From Halioglobus sp. (GTDB lineage Bacteria > Pseudomonadota > Gammaproteobacteria > Pseudomonadales > Halieaceae), in the NCBI GenBank assembly GCA_002699145.1, contig PABK01000041.1:1-64000 (forward strand): 64,000 nt of DNA, given 5' to 3'. Every line of letters starts with the position of its first letter. Position 1 is the first letter of the stretch. Position numbers and translations under genes: made by a program. Of the stretch, positions 1-9,911 are shown piece by piece. A model generated the notes under the pieces. That model was given only the letters and a program-made list of their open reading frames with translations. It did no database searches and was not told the origin of the DNA.

Positions 1-956
<956 letters not shown>

Positions 957-1100
957 AGACTTTTACCTCCGCCCGTCTCCCCCTAAGGGAACACCGCAGC
1001 AGGAGGGGTGCATTACGCAGTTACCCTGCTTGACGCACCTAATCTCGGCCCAGATACAATTTCGAAATCAATGTTCAATAAAACATGAATCAATGAGTCA

Positions 1101-1140
1101 CTTGTTGTATCTGGATAATCGTGACATCCATCCCAACAAG
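1101..1140 (-). other. hairpin in the 16S leader
   Basis: The arms CTTGTTG (1101-1107) and CAACAAG (1134-1140) are perfect complements, and a second inner pairing TGGAT/ATCCA (1112-1116 with 1126-1130) continues the stem. It lies in the transcribed leader between the rrn promoter and the 16S gene. It may take part in leader folding or pre-rRNA processing; that role is inferred from position. Confidence 0.55.
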
Positions 1141-1163
1141 TGCCCACACATCTGTCTTCATCG

Positions 1164-1178
1164 AATTGTTAAATAGCT
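1164..1178 (-). promoter_or_regulatory. boxA-like antitermination element of the rrn leader
   Basis: The minus strand reads AGCTATTTAACAATT, close to the rrn boxA consensus TGCTCTTTAACA. It lies about 60 nt downstream of the predicted -10 and 210 nt upstream of the 16S gene, the usual place for the NusB/NusE binding element. The assignment rests on sequence similarity and position. Confidence 0.75.
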
Positions 1179-1234
1179 TCACGTGCCGCTCGGACACGGA
1201 AAACGGTGAGGTCGGCCCTCAACCGCGGAGGCGT

Positions 1235-1262
1235 ATTATACCCATCGCCGGGACCGTGGCAA
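1235..1262 (-). promoter_or_regulatory. rrn operon promoter
   Basis: On the minus strand TTGCCA (-35, 1257-1262) is followed after 16 bp by a perfect TATAAT (-10, 1235-1240) and then a GC-rich discriminator, typical of growth-rate-controlled rRNA promoters. The A/T content upstream is modest, so a strong UP element is not obvious. The 957-1392 stretch otherwise holds only the leader; no gene is seen there. Confidence 0.85.
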
Positions 1263-1392
1263 CCTAAATCTCACTCTCGATTGCAACTATTTTCAGGCCG
1301 GCGCCAAACAGCCCGCTTGCGGCGGTCGCGAAGCGCCCCGAAAGCCCTACAGCGCCATTGTTGACACCGCCAACAACGACCGGGCAGCGGGG

Positions 1393-2688
1393 TCAGATCA
1401 ACTCGAACAGGTGGTATTTCTTCTTGCCCAGGCGCACCAGGTAGAAACGTCCGTGGACGGCGCCTTCGGGGGCGAAACTGGCCGCGGGATCGCCGTTGTC
1501 GGCCATCCCCAGGGCGCGCTCGTTCACCGTCACCGCGTTGCGGCCCAGGGCGTCCTTGACCTGCTTGCCGGAGCCGGCCAGGCCCGCCTCCGCGAACATC
1601 TGCGTGAGCGTTTCCGGCAACCCGGCGCGCGCCAGGGTGCTGGCGGGCAGCCCGTCCTGGCGCAATTGCAGGACATCGTCCTCGGACAGGCTGGCAATGG
1701 AGCCCTGGAACAGCGAATCGGTGATCCTGCGCGCCGCCTGCAGGCCCTCCTCGCCGTGCACCAGCCGGGTCACTTCCGCGGCCAGTACCGCCTGGGCCTC
1801 GGGACGGCCGGCGCGCTGCGCATCGGCACGCTCCAGCTCGGCGATTTCCGCCACCTCCAGGAAGGTGAAATAGCGCAGGTAGTTGTAGACATCCGCGTCC
1901 CCGGTGCCCAGCCAGAACTGGTAGAAGGCATAGGGGGAGGTGCGTTGCGGATCCAGCCACACCGTGCCCGCCTCGGTCTTGCCGAACTTGGAGCCGTCCG
2001 CCTTGGTGATCAGGGGCATGGTCAGGCCAAACACCTGCTTGCCGTGGAGGCGGCGGGTGAGATCTATTCCCCCGGTGATATTGCCCCACTGGTCGGAGCC
2101 GCCCAGTTGCAGGCTGCAGTCGTGGCGCCGGTTGAGTTCGGCAAAGTCATAGGACTGCAGGATCATGTAGGTGAACTCGGTAAAGCTGATGCCACTGCCT
2201 TCGCGCTCGATGCGCTGCTTCACCGACTCCTTCTGGATCATGGCGTTGACCGAGAAGTGCTTGCCGATGTCGCGCAGGAAGGTCAGCACATCGAGGTCGG
2301 CAGTCCAGTCGAGGTTGTTGACCACTTCGGCTGACACCGGGCCGGCATCGAAGTCGATGAACCGCGACACCTGCGCGCGAATCTTGTCTACCCAGCCGGC
2401 AATCACGTCCGGCGAATTCAGGGAACGCTCTTCGGCCTTGAAACTGGGATCACCGATCAGCCCGGTGGCGCCACCGACCAGCGCCAGCGGCTTGTGCCCG
2501 GCGAGCTGAAAACGGCGCAGCATGAGCAGCGGCACGAGGGAGCCGATATGCAGGCTGTCGGCGGTGGGGTCGAAACCGCAGTACAGTGTGCGCGCCCCGC
2601 CATCCAGCCAGGCGGGCAGGTCGTCCTCCCCGGCCACCTGGAAAACCAGGCCGCGGGCGCGCAGATCCTCTAGTAATACGCTGCTCAT
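1393..2688 (-). CDS. tyrS: tyrosine--tRNA ligase
   Basis: Cytoplasmic class I aminoacyl-tRNA synthetase that charges tRNA-Tyr with tyrosine. The 431-residue product has the HIGS motif at 47-50, the [10 protein letters not shown] substrate pocket near 194-203 and KFGKT (the KMSKS equivalent) at 234-238; the C-terminal 65 residues form an S4 RNA-binding domain. Length matches the bacterial TyrS family (about 420-430). The frame is open 16 codons further upstream from a GTG, but the family N-terminus ([13 protein letters not shown]) and a GGAA ribosome site favour the ATG at 2688. The gene is upstream of and on the same strand as the rrn operon, the arrangement known from Pseudomonas. Confidence 0.96.
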   Translation of the reverse strand: MSSVLLEDLRARGLVFQVAGEDDLPAWLDGGARTLYCGFDPTADSLHIGSLVPLLMLRRFQLAGHKPLALVGGATGLIGDPSFKAEERSLNSPDVIAGWVDKIRAQVSRFIDFDAGPVSAEVVNNLDWTADLDVLTFLRDIGKHFSVNAMIQKESVKQRIEREGSGISFTEFTYMILQSYDFAELNRRHDCSLQLGGSDQWGNITGGIDLTRRLHGKQVFGLTMPLITKADGSKFGKTEAGTVWLDPQRTSPYAFYQFWLGTGDADVYNYLRYFTFLEVAEIAELERADAQRAGRPEAQAVLAAEVTRLVHGEEGLQAARRITDSLFQGSIASLSEDDVLQLRQDGLPASTLARAGLPETLTQMFAEAGLAGSGKQVKDALGRNAVTVNERALGMADNGDPAASFAPEGAVHGRFYLVRLGKKKYHLFELI

Positions 2689-2780
2689 CAGCTTGTTTCC
2701 GATACGGGCGGGCTCGTGGATTGAGGCGGCGCACACGATACAACACCCCCCCTTAAATGCAAGTCCCGGTACTGTTCACA

Positions 2781-2809
2781 CTGTCAGGCAACGCCAATTT
2801 TTGTATACT
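2781..2809 (+). promoter_or_regulatory. candidate promoter of the M23 peptidase-anmK pair
   Basis: CTGTCA (2781-2786), a 17-bp spacer and TATACT (2804-2809) lie 34 bp before the peptidase ATG in the divergent intergenic region with tyrS. The -10 is good and the -35 matches four of six bases. Confidence 0.45.
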
Positions 2810-2842
2810 GGAGGGACCGATAGCAAAAAGAACCCTGGGGAC

Positions 2843-4258
2843 ATGCCACTAGCAAAACGGCAGAGGGGGGCAACAGCCATTCGCCAGGCGACGACGCCGG
2901 CAATGCGACTGCCGCACAACCACTACGTGGCGGCGGGTGCTCTGGCGCTCGCAGCCGGCCTCGCAGTGATGTTGTTGATGCCCGCCGCATCCGAATCGAG
3001 CATCGAGGCGACAAGCTTCGAAACGCCCGCTATTGCCCTGGACCAACCCGTGCTGGACGCACTCCCCGACGCGGAGGAAGCCGCCGAGGAAGCAGCGCCG
3101 GTCGCTGCACCGGCGGCGCCGCCCGAACAGCCCTGGCAGGAACAGGTGGTGCGCAGCGGTGACAACCTCTCCCTGATCTTCAATCGCGCGGGCTTCAGCG
3201 ACCGCGACGTGCACGAGGTGGTGACCCAGTCGGCGCAGGGGAAAACCCTGGCGCGCATTTACCCGGGCCAGGTCATCGCCTTCCAGGCCGACACCGACGG
3301 CACGCTGCTCGGCGTGCGCCACGTCCGCTCCCCGCTGGAAACCGTGAGCTACCTGCGCGGCGAGGAAGGCTTCAGCAGCGAGATCATCACCCGCGAGCCC
3401 GAGGCGCGCGAGGCCTGGGCTTCGGGCACCATCACCTCGTCGCTGTTCATGGCCGGGCAGGACGCCGGCCTGTCGCAGACCGTCATCATGGAGCTGGCGA
3501 ATATTTTTGGCGGCGTCATCGACTTCGTGCTGGACCCGCGCAAGGGCGACACCATTCACGTGGTCTACGAAGAACTTTACCTGGACGGGAAAAAAATACG
3601 CGACGGGGACATCATCGCGGCCTCGTTCACCAACCAGGGCGAAATGTTCAACGCCTATCGCTACACCGACTCACAGGGCGAGGTCGGCTATTACAACGAA
3701 CAGGGCGTGAGCATGCGCAAGGCCTTCCTGCTGGCGCCGGTGGATTTCACGCGCATCAGTTCGAACTTCAACCTGCGCCGCCTGCATCCCATCTACAAGA
3801 CCACCCGGCCACACCGCGGCACGGATTACGCGGCGCCGCGCGGCACACCGGTCTACGCCGCCGGTGACGGCCGGGTCGTCGAGGCCGGCTACTCCAGGGC
3901 CAACGGCAACTACGTGTTCATCCAGCACGGCCAGCAGTACGTCACCAAGTACCTGCACCTGCACAAGCGCAATGTGAAGAAAGGGCAGCGCGTGTCACAA
4001 AGCCAGGTGATCGGCAGCGTCGGCTCCACGGGAGCGGCCACCGGGCCGCACCTGCACTACGAGTTCCTGATGAACGGCGTGCACCGCAATCCGCGCACCA
4101 TTCACAAGAAACTGCCCAAGGCAAAAAGCCTGCCCGCCGCCGAAATGGCGCAGTTCCGCCAAAGCATAGACGGCGCGGCCAACCAGCTCGCCTCCCTGCA
4201 CTCGGGCAACCAGCTTGCCATGAGCGAGTCAGAGCAAACTGACGCCGCCCCTTACTAG
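2843..4258 (+). CDS. M23 family metallopeptidase with OapA/LysM-like region (murein endopeptidase)
   Basis: Predicted peptidoglycan DD-endopeptidase of the periplasm, 471 residues. An N-terminal membrane segment lies at about 27-47, followed by an Ala/Pro/Glu-rich linker (70-97), a LysM/OapA-like region (about 98-160) and a C-terminal LytM/M23 domain. The zinc motif HxxxD is H324-D328 and the second motif HLH is 403-405, with another histidine pair at 372/374; all catalytic positions are present. The ATG at 2843 was chosen because the upstream in-frame extension runs antisense through tyrS. anmK follows with no gap, so the pair is probably co-transcribed and links murein cleavage to turnover. 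It corresponds in position to the peptidase beside tyrS in Pseudomonas. Confidence 0.88.
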   Translation: MPLAKRQRGATAIRQATTPAMRLPHNHYVAAGALALAAGLAVMLLMPAASESSIEATSFETPAIALDQPVLDALPDAEEAAEEAAPVAAPAAPPEQPWQEQVVRSGDNLSLIFNRAGFSDRDVHEVVTQSAQGKTLARIYPGQVIAFQADTDGTLLGVRHVRSPLETVSYLRGEEGFSSEIITREPEAREAWASGTITSSLFMAGQDAGLSQTVIMELANIFGGVIDFVLDPRKGDTIHVVYEELYLDGKKIRDGDIIAASFTNQGEMFNAYRYTDSQGEVGYYNEQGVSMRKAFLLAPVDFTRISSNFNLRRLHPIYKTTRPHRGTDYAAPRGTPVYAAGDGRVVEAGYSRANGNYVFIQHGQQYVTKYLHLHKRNVKKGQRVSQSQVIGSVGSTGAATGPHLHYEFLMNGVHRNPRTIHKKLPKAKSLPAAEMAQFRQSIDGAANQLASLHSGNQLAMSESEQTDAAPY

Positions 4259-5377
4259 GTGAACGCCGAACCATCGCTGTTCGTCGGGTTGATGTCCGGC
4301 ACCAGCATGGATGCCGTGGACAGCGCGTTGCTGCGCTTCGACGGCGACACCGCGCAACTGGCGGCCACCCTCGAATATCCCGTGACAGACTCCCTGCGCG
4401 ATGAACTCGGCGCCCTCTGCCAGCCTGGCGACGATGAAATCAACCGCCTGGGCCGGCTGGACCTGCAACTGGGAGAGTTGTTTGCCCACGCCGCGCTCGC
4501 ACTGCTGGAACACGCCGCCGTGGACCCGGGCGAGGTCAGCGCGATCGGCAGCCATGGCCAGACCGTGCGCCACGAGCCGCCGGTGGACGGGGTGGCAGGC
4601 TTCACGCTGCAGATCGGCGACCCCAACACCATCGCCGAGCGCACCGGCATCACCACGGTGGCGGACTTCCGGCGTCGCGACATGGCCTGCGGCGGACAGG
4701 GCGCGCCGCTGGTCCCCGCGTTCCACGCGCAGGTGTTCGCCGCCCCCGGCGTCGACCGCGCCATCGTCAATATCGGCGGCATTGCCAATGCCACGGTACT
4801 ACAGGGCGAACAACTGCTGGCGGGCTTCGATACCGGTCCCGGCAATACGCTGCTGGACCAGTGGTACAGCCGGCACCGGGAGGGCCGTTTCGACCGCGAC
4901 GGCGCCTGGTCGGCGCAGGGCGAGGTGCGCCAGGACCTGCTGCAGGCCCTGCTCGGCGAACCCTACTTCGCACGCTCCGGGCCGCGCAGCACGGGGCGGG
5001 AACTGTTCAACCTGCCCTGGCTGGAACGCCACCTGGCAGGCCTGCCCGCAGCGCCGCCGGTGGACGTGCAGGCGACCCTGGCCGAGCTGACCGCCGTCTC
5101 CATCGCCCGCGCGCTGCAGGGGGCCGCCGCGCCACCGGACGAGGTGTATATCTGCGGCGGCGGGGCCCATAACGGCGACCTGCTGGGACGCCTGCGCGCG
5201 CAGTTGCCCGCCAGCGCCGTGGCCGATACGCAAAAACTGGGCATTCACCCGGACTGGGTGGAAGCGGCGACCTTCGCCTGGCTGGCGCGGCGACGCCTGC
5301 AGGGCCTGTGCGGCAATGCCGCGGTGGTCACCGGCGCCGCGGGGCCGCGGGTGCTGGGCGCTGTCTACCCGGCATAG
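4259..5377 (+). CDS. anmK: anhydro-N-acetylmuramic acid kinase
   Basis: Cytoplasmic kinase that opens and phosphorylates 1,6-anhydro-MurNAc from recycled murein to MurNAc-6-phosphate. The 372-residue protein shows GLMSGTSMD (10-18), SHGQT (98-102), the ADFRRRDMACGGQGAPLVP block (135-153), NIGGIAN (171-177) and DTGPGN (191-196) with the presumed catalytic Asp191. The GTG start directly abuts the TAG of the upstream peptidase gene; the next in-frame ATG lies inside the conserved GTSMD motif, so GTG is needed. Together with amgK and murU further along it represents cell-wall recycling. Confidence in the assignment is high. Confidence 0.95.
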   Translation: MNAEPSLFVGLMSGTSMDAVDSALLRFDGDTAQLAATLEYPVTDSLRDELGALCQPGDDEINRLGRLDLQLGELFAHAALALLEHAAVDPGEVSAIGSHGQTVRHEPPVDGVAGFTLQIGDPNTIAERTGITTVADFRRRDMACGGQGAPLVPAFHAQVFAAPGVDRAIVNIGGIANATVLQGEQLLAGFDTGPGNTLLDQWYSRHREGRFDRDGAWSAQGEVRQDLLQALLGEPYFARSGPRSTGRELFNLPWLERHLAGLPAAPPVDVQATLAELTAVSIARALQGAAAPPDEVYICGGGAHNGDLLGRLRAQLPASAVADTQKLGIHPDWVEAATFAWLARRRLQGLCGNAAVVTGAAGPRVLGAVYPA

Positions 5378-5403
5378 GCCCCGCCCGATCGACCGTCAAT
5401 CCT

Positions 5404-5757
5404 CTAGATAGAGAAGGACGCGCCACAACCACAGGTGGTGGTGGCATTGGGGTTGTTGACGACGAAACGGGAACCTTCCAGCCCCTCGGTGTAATCCACC
5501 TCGGACCCCGCCAGGTACTGGAAACTCATCGGGTCGACCAGCAGGGTCACGCCGTCGGATTCGACCGCGGTATCGTCTTCCGCGGCGAGCTCGTCGAAGG
5601 TGAACCCGTACTGGAAACCGGAACAGCCGCCGCCGGTGATGAACACGCGCAGCTTGAGTTCATCGTTGGCCTCCTCCTCGATGAGTTCACGCACCTTGCG
5701 CACGGCCGATGCCGTGAGATTGATACTGCTCGGGTTGAACGTTTCAGCGACTGACAT
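5404..5757 (-). CDS. erpA: iron-sulfur cluster insertion protein ErpA
   Basis: A-type carrier that delivers Fe-S clusters to apo-proteins. The 117-residue product has the three ligand cysteines of the HesB/IscA family, Cys45 in [10 protein letters not shown] and Cys109/Cys111 in the C-terminal TTCGCGASF tail. Length and N-terminal extension fit ErpA better than IscA, and there is no isc operon nearby. It is the last gene of a minus-strand series argC, DUF6776, bactofilin, erpA, but has its own strong promoter in the 89-bp gap before it. It converges on anmK. Confidence 0.93.
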   Translation of the reverse strand: MSVAETFNPSSINLTASAVRKVRELIEEEANDELKLRVFITGGGCSGFQYGFTFDELAAEDDTAVESDGVTLLVDPMSFQYLAGSEVDYTEGLEGSRFVVNNPNATTTCGCGASFSI

Positions 5758-5807
5758 TGATACCCTTCCACGGGCGCAGGCCCAGGTCGTTACCGCACAT
5801 CCCGGCG

Positions 5808-5836
5808 ATTATGATAAATCCGACTAAAACAGTCAA
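5808..5836 (-). promoter_or_regulatory. erpA promoter with a dyad across the spacer
   Basis: The minus strand has TTGACT (5831-5836), a 17-bp spacer and CATAAT (5808-5813), about 50 bp before the erpA ATG. The -35 end and spacer contain GACT-GTTTT-AGTC, a short inverted repeat that could be an operator. I see no clear IscR type 1 motif. A second TATAAT lies at 5836-5841 but lacks a matching -35. Confidence 0.65.
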
Positions 5837-5846
5837 TTATAGCGAT

Positions 5847-6275
5847 TCAGTCCTCTGCGGGCGGGGTCTCGGGCTGCTCCGGGCTCTCCTGGCCCTGCGC
5901 GGCGTCCGCCCCGTCGGCAACGTGGGTCAGGCTGCCGTTGACCTCCGCCCCCGCGGCCATCTCGACCAGCGCGTAGTAGACGTTGCCCGTCACCCTGCCC
6001 TTGGGCGCCAGTTCCAGTTGCCGGCTGCTGTGCACGTCGCCGGTGACACTGCCGTTGATAACCACGTTGGGCGCGCGGATCTCGCCCTCCACGCGCCCCT
6101 TGGCGACCACGCGAACGAGCGCCTCGCTGTCCGGCCTGGCCAGGATGCTGCCCTGTACCAGCCCCTCGACATCGAGGTTACCCGAGAAGTGGATATCGCC
6201 GACGACGGTCACCTCCTCGGCGATCAGCGTGGTGCCACCGGCAACGCCGGAGGTGAATTTCTTACTTCCCAACAT
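5847..6275 (-). CDS. bactofilin family cytoskeletal protein
   Basis: Small beta-helical polymer-forming protein, 142 residues. The central 100 residues show the periodic G-x-I/V pattern of bactofilins (for example GDIHFSGNLDVEG and GRVEGEIRAPNVVINGSVTG), flanked by a short basic N-terminus and an acidic, Pro/Glu-rich tail. Bactofilins form nucleotide-free filaments at the inner membrane and often recruit peptidoglycan enzymes. The start overlaps the end of the DUF6776 gene by 14 bp, so the two are likely translationally coupled; the membrane-anchored neighbour may be its partner, which is inference. Confidence 0.88.
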   Translation of the reverse strand: MLGSKKFTSGVAGGTTLIAEEVTVVGDIHFSGNLDVEGLVQGSILARPDSEALVRVVAKGRVEGEIRAPNVVINGSVTGDVHSSRQLELAPKGRVTGNVYYALVEMAAGAEVNGSLTHVADGADAAQGQESPEQPETPPAED

Positions 6276-6975
6276 GGGTAAATCGCTCCTGTACAAGCCA
6301 GGGAAACTCCCGGCTGATCTGGGCCTGGTCAGGCCGATCCAGCGTCGCCACCACCTCGATGCCGCTGGGCCGCAACGGCGCGGCCAGTTCGAGCTCCCCC
6401 TCGATGGACTGGAAATAGCGAAAGCGCAGTGGCAGGGTGGGCTCGACCTCGGTGGTGGACAATTCCGCCAGCGACATGCGCCAGGGTTCACCATTGTCCT
6501 CGCGCTGACCAAACAAGGTGATCGCCAGGCTGCCACTGACCAGTTCATGCTTGCGCGCCTTCTGCTGTACCAGGATACGGTAGGCGTAGTGCCCCTCCCG
6601 ACCCAGCGCCACCAGCTCCGCCGCACGCACGCTGACCCCAGTCCCGGATTCCCCCGGCGCCATCAGGCTGCGATAGAAACGCAGGCTCTCCTCAAGTTGC
6701 GCCGCATGCTCCTCCTGCGCCGCCATTTCCTGGCGCACCAGCTCCAGGGCCTGGCGATCCACCTCGTGCCGCGTGCGCAGCATTTCCAGTTCGCCGCGCG
6801 CTGTGCGCAGCTGCTCTCGCAGGTTCGTCAACTCGCGGTCGAGACGCTGCGCTGACTCCGGGTTCGCATCCAGTTCGGCGTGGGCGCTGCCGCGACCGAG
6901 CAGGTAGCTGCCGCCCGCGGCGGCCAGGGTAAACAGCAGCAGGGTCAGGGCAAGTGCTCGGGACGGGTTCACCAT
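6262..6975 (-). CDS. DUF6776-type membrane-anchored coiled-coil protein
   Basis: Function unknown. The 237-residue product has one N-terminal transmembrane segment (about 7-27), a long heptad-rich coiled coil (about 43-105) and a C-terminal domain of beta-strand character ending in HVGK. It resembles the family found beside bactofilin genes in marine gammaproteobacteria. It sits 10 bp after argC and overlaps the bactofilin start, so membrane tethering of bactofilin is a reasonable hypothesis. The ATG at 6975 gives a normal signal-anchor N-terminus. Confidence 0.75.
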   Translation of the reverse strand: MVNPSRALALTLLLFTLAAAGGSYLLGRGSAHAELDANPESAQRLDRELTNLREQLRTARGELEMLRTRHEVDRQALELVRQEMAAQEEHAAQLEESLRFYRSLMAPGESGTGVSVRAAELVALGREGHYAYRILVQQKARKHELVSGSLAITLFGQREDNGEPWRMSLAELSTTEVEPTLPLRFRYFQSIEGELELAAPLRPSGIEVVATLDRPDQAQISREFPWLVQERFTHVGK

Positions 6976-6985
6976 AGTGGGGGGA

Positions 6986-8017
6986 TCAGGGCAACAGGCC
7001 CACCTGTCGCAGCCCCTCGCTCTCGTCGAGGCCGAGCATGATGTTCATATTCTGCAGCGCCTGTCCGGAGGCCCCCTTGACCAGGTTGTCGATGACGGAC
7101 ATCACCACCACGGTGTCGCGTCCCTGCGGCACGGCGACGCCGAGCTGGCAGCGGTTGGCGCCGCGCACCGTGCGCGTCTGCGGGTAGACACCGGCAGGCA
7201 GCACATCCACGAAGGGCTCGTCGGCAAAATGCTCCTCGAACAGGGCCTGCAGGTCGTCGCCGGGTTCGCGCAGCCGCGCAAACAGCGTGGACTGGATACC
7301 GCGGATATTGGGCAGCAGGTGCGGCACGAAGGTGATGCGCGCGTCCCGCCCGGCTATGTCGGCCAGGGTCTGCTCGATTTCCGGCAGGTGCCGGTGCCCG
7401 GCCACGGCGTAGGACTTGAAGCTGTCCGAGGCCTCACTCAACAGGTTGTCCACTTTCGCCTGGCGCCCGGCGCCAGTGACCCCGGAGGCGGCGCTGGCGA
7501 TCAGCGAATCCGTCTCCACCAGGTCGTTCGCCAACAGCGGTAGCAGGCCGAGTTCGACGGCCGTCGGGTAACAGCCCGGGCAGGCGACCAGGCGCGCGTC
7601 GGCGATTTGCCGCCGGTTGATTTCCGGCAGCCCGTACACCACCTCCGCCAACAGCTCCGGGCTGGCGTGGGCTTCTCCGTACCAGGCGGACCACTGCGCG
7701 GCGTCGCGCAGGCGGTAGTCGGCGGACAGGTCGATGACCCGGGCGCCGGCCGCGAGCAGTTCCGGGACCAGATTCATGGCCACGTTGTGCGGTGTGGCGA
7801 AAAACACGATGTCGCAGGCCGCCAGCACCTGCACGTCCGGCTCGCTGAACGCGAGATCGTAGTGGCCACGCAGGTTGGGGAAGAGATCGTCCAGGCGGCG
7901 CCCCGCCTCGGCGCGCGAGGTGATCACCGCCACCTCCGCCTCGCCGTGGGCCGCGAGCAGCCGCAACAGTTCGACACCGGTGTAGCCGGTGCCTCCAACA
8001 ATACCAACCCTGATCAT
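6986..8017 (-). CDS. argC: N-acetyl-gamma-glutamyl-phosphate reductase
   Basis: NADPH-dependent reductase of arginine synthesis that converts N-acetylglutamyl-5-phosphate to the semialdehyde. The 343-residue protein starts with the dinucleotide-binding [10 protein letters not shown] (5-14) and has the active-site PGCYPTA motif with Cys149; the histidine-containing AGHRH segment lies near 213. Length equals the ArgC type found in Pseudomonas. It is the first gene of the argC-DUF6776-bactofilin-erpA series and is transcribed away from the ClC gene. Confidence 0.96.
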   Translation of the reverse strand: MIRVGIVGGTGYTGVELLRLLAAHGEAEVAVITSRAEAGRRLDDLFPNLRGHYDLAFSEPDVQVLAACDIVFFATPHNVAMNLVPELLAAGARVIDLSADYRLRDAAQWSAWYGEAHASPELLAEVVYGLPEINRRQIADARLVACPGCYPTAVELGLLPLLANDLVETDSLIASAASGVTGAGRQAKVDNLLSEASDSFKSYAVAGHRHLPEIEQTLADIAGRDARITFVPHLLPNIRGIQSTLFARLREPGDDLQALFEEHFADEPFVDVLPAGVYPQTRTVRGANRCQLGVAVPQGRDTVVVMSVIDNLVKGASGQALQNMNIMLGLDESEGLRQVGLLP

Positions 8018-8153
8018 GTTCTACCTTTTTGCGCTTGATGACTGTAGGTCAGCGCGAGATCTTCGCGGCCCGCGCTGCCGGTGCGCCAGTATAAAAGCAA
8101 TAACCACGAATATAACTGGTAATATTGGGTTTTTCCCTCGACCAGGACCTCGC

Positions 8154-9890
8154 GTGCGCAGGCTGTTCAACTACTACCGCCATCGCCTGACCGACTACGA
8201 GTCAGTGCTGGCCTACTCCCTGCTCGGCGTGGTCGGGGGGATCGCCTCCGGGCTGGTGGTGCTGGCCTTCGAGCTGGCCATCGCGCAACTCGCCGGCATC
8301 TGGGGCGTGGGCGACGGCGGCGACGGATTCGAGCAGCTGCCCGGCGTGTGGCTGTTCGCCCTGCCGGCGGGAGGCGCCGCCCTGCTCGGCCTGTGCTACT
8401 CGCGGCTGTCGCCAGCGGACCGCGAAACCGGCATCGTCCACGTCATCAGCCGCATGCACTCGCACTACAGCGTGCTGCCCCTGCGCAACGCCCTGGTGCA
8501 ATTCGTCGGCGGCGCCTTCGCCCTGGCCAGCGGCCAGTCCGGCGGGCGCGAGGGGCCGGGGGTGCACCTGGGCGGCGCCGCCAACAGCCTGCTCGGGCAA
8601 TGGCTCGGCCTGCCCAACAACAGCCTGCGCGTGCTCATCGCCTGTGGCACCGCCGGCGGCATCGCGGCCGTGTTCCACACGCCGCTGGCGGGTGTCATCT
8701 TCGCCATGGAGGTCATTGTCGCCGAGTACACCGTGGTCGGCTTTATCCCCGTTATCCTGGCGGCGGTCTCCGCCTCGGCGGTGAGTCTCGGCCTGTCCCC
8801 GGACGGCCGGCTCTTCGACCTGCCGATCCTGCACCTCAACTCCCTGCTGGAACTGCCCTACATCGTGTTGCTGGGCCTGTGTTGCGGCATTACCGTCTCC
8901 GCCTTTATCCGCCTGAGCGCACTGGCCGCGCGCACCGCACACTGGCCGGTGGTACTGCGCTTCACCCTGGCCGGCTGTCTCACCGGCAGCCTGGCCCTGC
9001 TGGTGCCAGAGATTCTCGGCATCGGTTACGATACCGTGGAGCTGGCCCTGCACGGGGAACTCGCGCTCACCGCCCTGCTCACCATCGCCGCCTGCAAGCT
9101 GCTGGCCACGGCGGTGAGTTGCGGCGTGGGCATGCCGATCGGGCTGATTGGGCCAAACCTGCTGCTCGGCGCCTGCATCGGCGGCATTGCCGGCGGTGTT
9201 GGCCAGACCCTGCTGCCCGGCATCGCCTCGCAGCCGACGCTGTACATCGTCATCGGCATGGGCGCGGCCATGGGCGCGGTGCTGAACGCGCCCCTGGCGG
9301 CGATACTCGCCATTATCGAGCTGACCCAGAATATCGGCATCAGCATGGCGGCGATGCTCGCCATCGTCGCGGCGACGCTCACCAACAGCGGCCTGTTCAA
9401 CCAGCGTTCGGCCCACCAGACCGTGCTGCAACAGCTCAAGCGCCGGGTGCCGCAGGACCCCCTCACCCAGTTGCTGCACCGCTCCAACGTCAATGCGACC
9501 ATGGACACGCGGGTGGTGCGCGTACCGGCCACGCTGTCCGCCGCGGACATCGAACCGTTGCTGGAGTCCAGACCCACCTGGTGCCTGGTGGAACGCGAGG
9601 GCGACGACCTGTACCTGGTGGACGGCGAGGAACTGCTGCAATGGCTGGACGAGGCGCTGGCCGCGAGCGACGAGGCGGACCTCACCGGCGCCGGCATCCG
9701 CCGTCGCAGTATTACCCCGGTGCCGCTCCAGGCGACCCTGCGCCAGGCGCTGGACGCCATGCGCGACAACACGGCCGAGGCGGCCTGTGTCTACGAGCGC
9801 AGCGCCGGCAGCGGCAGGCGTATACTGCACGGCGTACTGACGCGGGACATCATCGAGGCGTATTCGCTCTCCAGCCTGCGGGGCGAGTAG
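8154..9890 (+). CDS. ClC family chloride channel/transporter with C-terminal cytoplasmic domain
   Basis: Membrane protein of 578 residues with the ClC fold in the first 430 residues and a soluble tail (about 435-578) reminiscent of a degenerate CBS pair. The gating glutamate motif GREGP is intact (131-135, Glu133). Other signature positions deviate: the GSGIP loop reads ETGIVHV (91-97), the GGIFAP segment reads GVGMPIGLIGPN (324-335), and the position of the proton glutamate (E203 of E. coli ClcA) appears to be Val187 after Glu186. The GTG start at 8154 with an upstream AGGA is chosen because earlier in-frame codons run back antisense over argC; an earlier start cannot be excluded. Transport mode (channel or antiporter) is open. 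Confidence 0.85.
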   Translation: MRRLFNYYRHRLTDYESVLAYSLLGVVGGIASGLVVLAFELAIAQLAGIWGVGDGGDGFEQLPGVWLFALPAGGAALLGLCYSRLSPADRETGIVHVISRMHSHYSVLPLRNALVQFVGGAFALASGQSGGREGPGVHLGGAANSLLGQWLGLPNNSLRVLIACGTAGGIAAVFHTPLAGVIFAMEVIVAEYTVVGFIPVILAAVSASAVSLGLSPDGRLFDLPILHLNSLLELPYIVLLGLCCGITVSAFIRLSALAARTAHWPVVLRFTLAGCLTGSLALLVPEILGIGYDTVELALHGELALTALLTIAACKLLATAVSCGVGMPIGLIGPNLLLGACIGGIAGGVGQTLLPGIASQPTLYIVIGMGAAMGAVLNAPLAAILAIIELTQNIGISMAAMLAIVAATLTNSGLFNQRSAHQTVLQQLKRRVPQDPLTQLLHRSNVNATMDTRVVRVPATLSAADIEPLLESRPTWCLVEREGDDLYLVDGEELLQWLDEALAASDEADLTGAGIRRRSITPVPLQATLRQALDAMRDNTAEAACVYERSAGSGRRILHGVLTRDIIEAYSLSSLRGE

Positions 9891-9911
9891 GCGCGACAGC
9901 GAGGAAACGAC

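Noticed and set aside
1411-2334. Long plus-strand frame (307 codons) opposite tyrS
   Set aside because: Typical antisense frame caused by GC-rich codon usage; its composition shows no domain, and tyrS is unambiguous.
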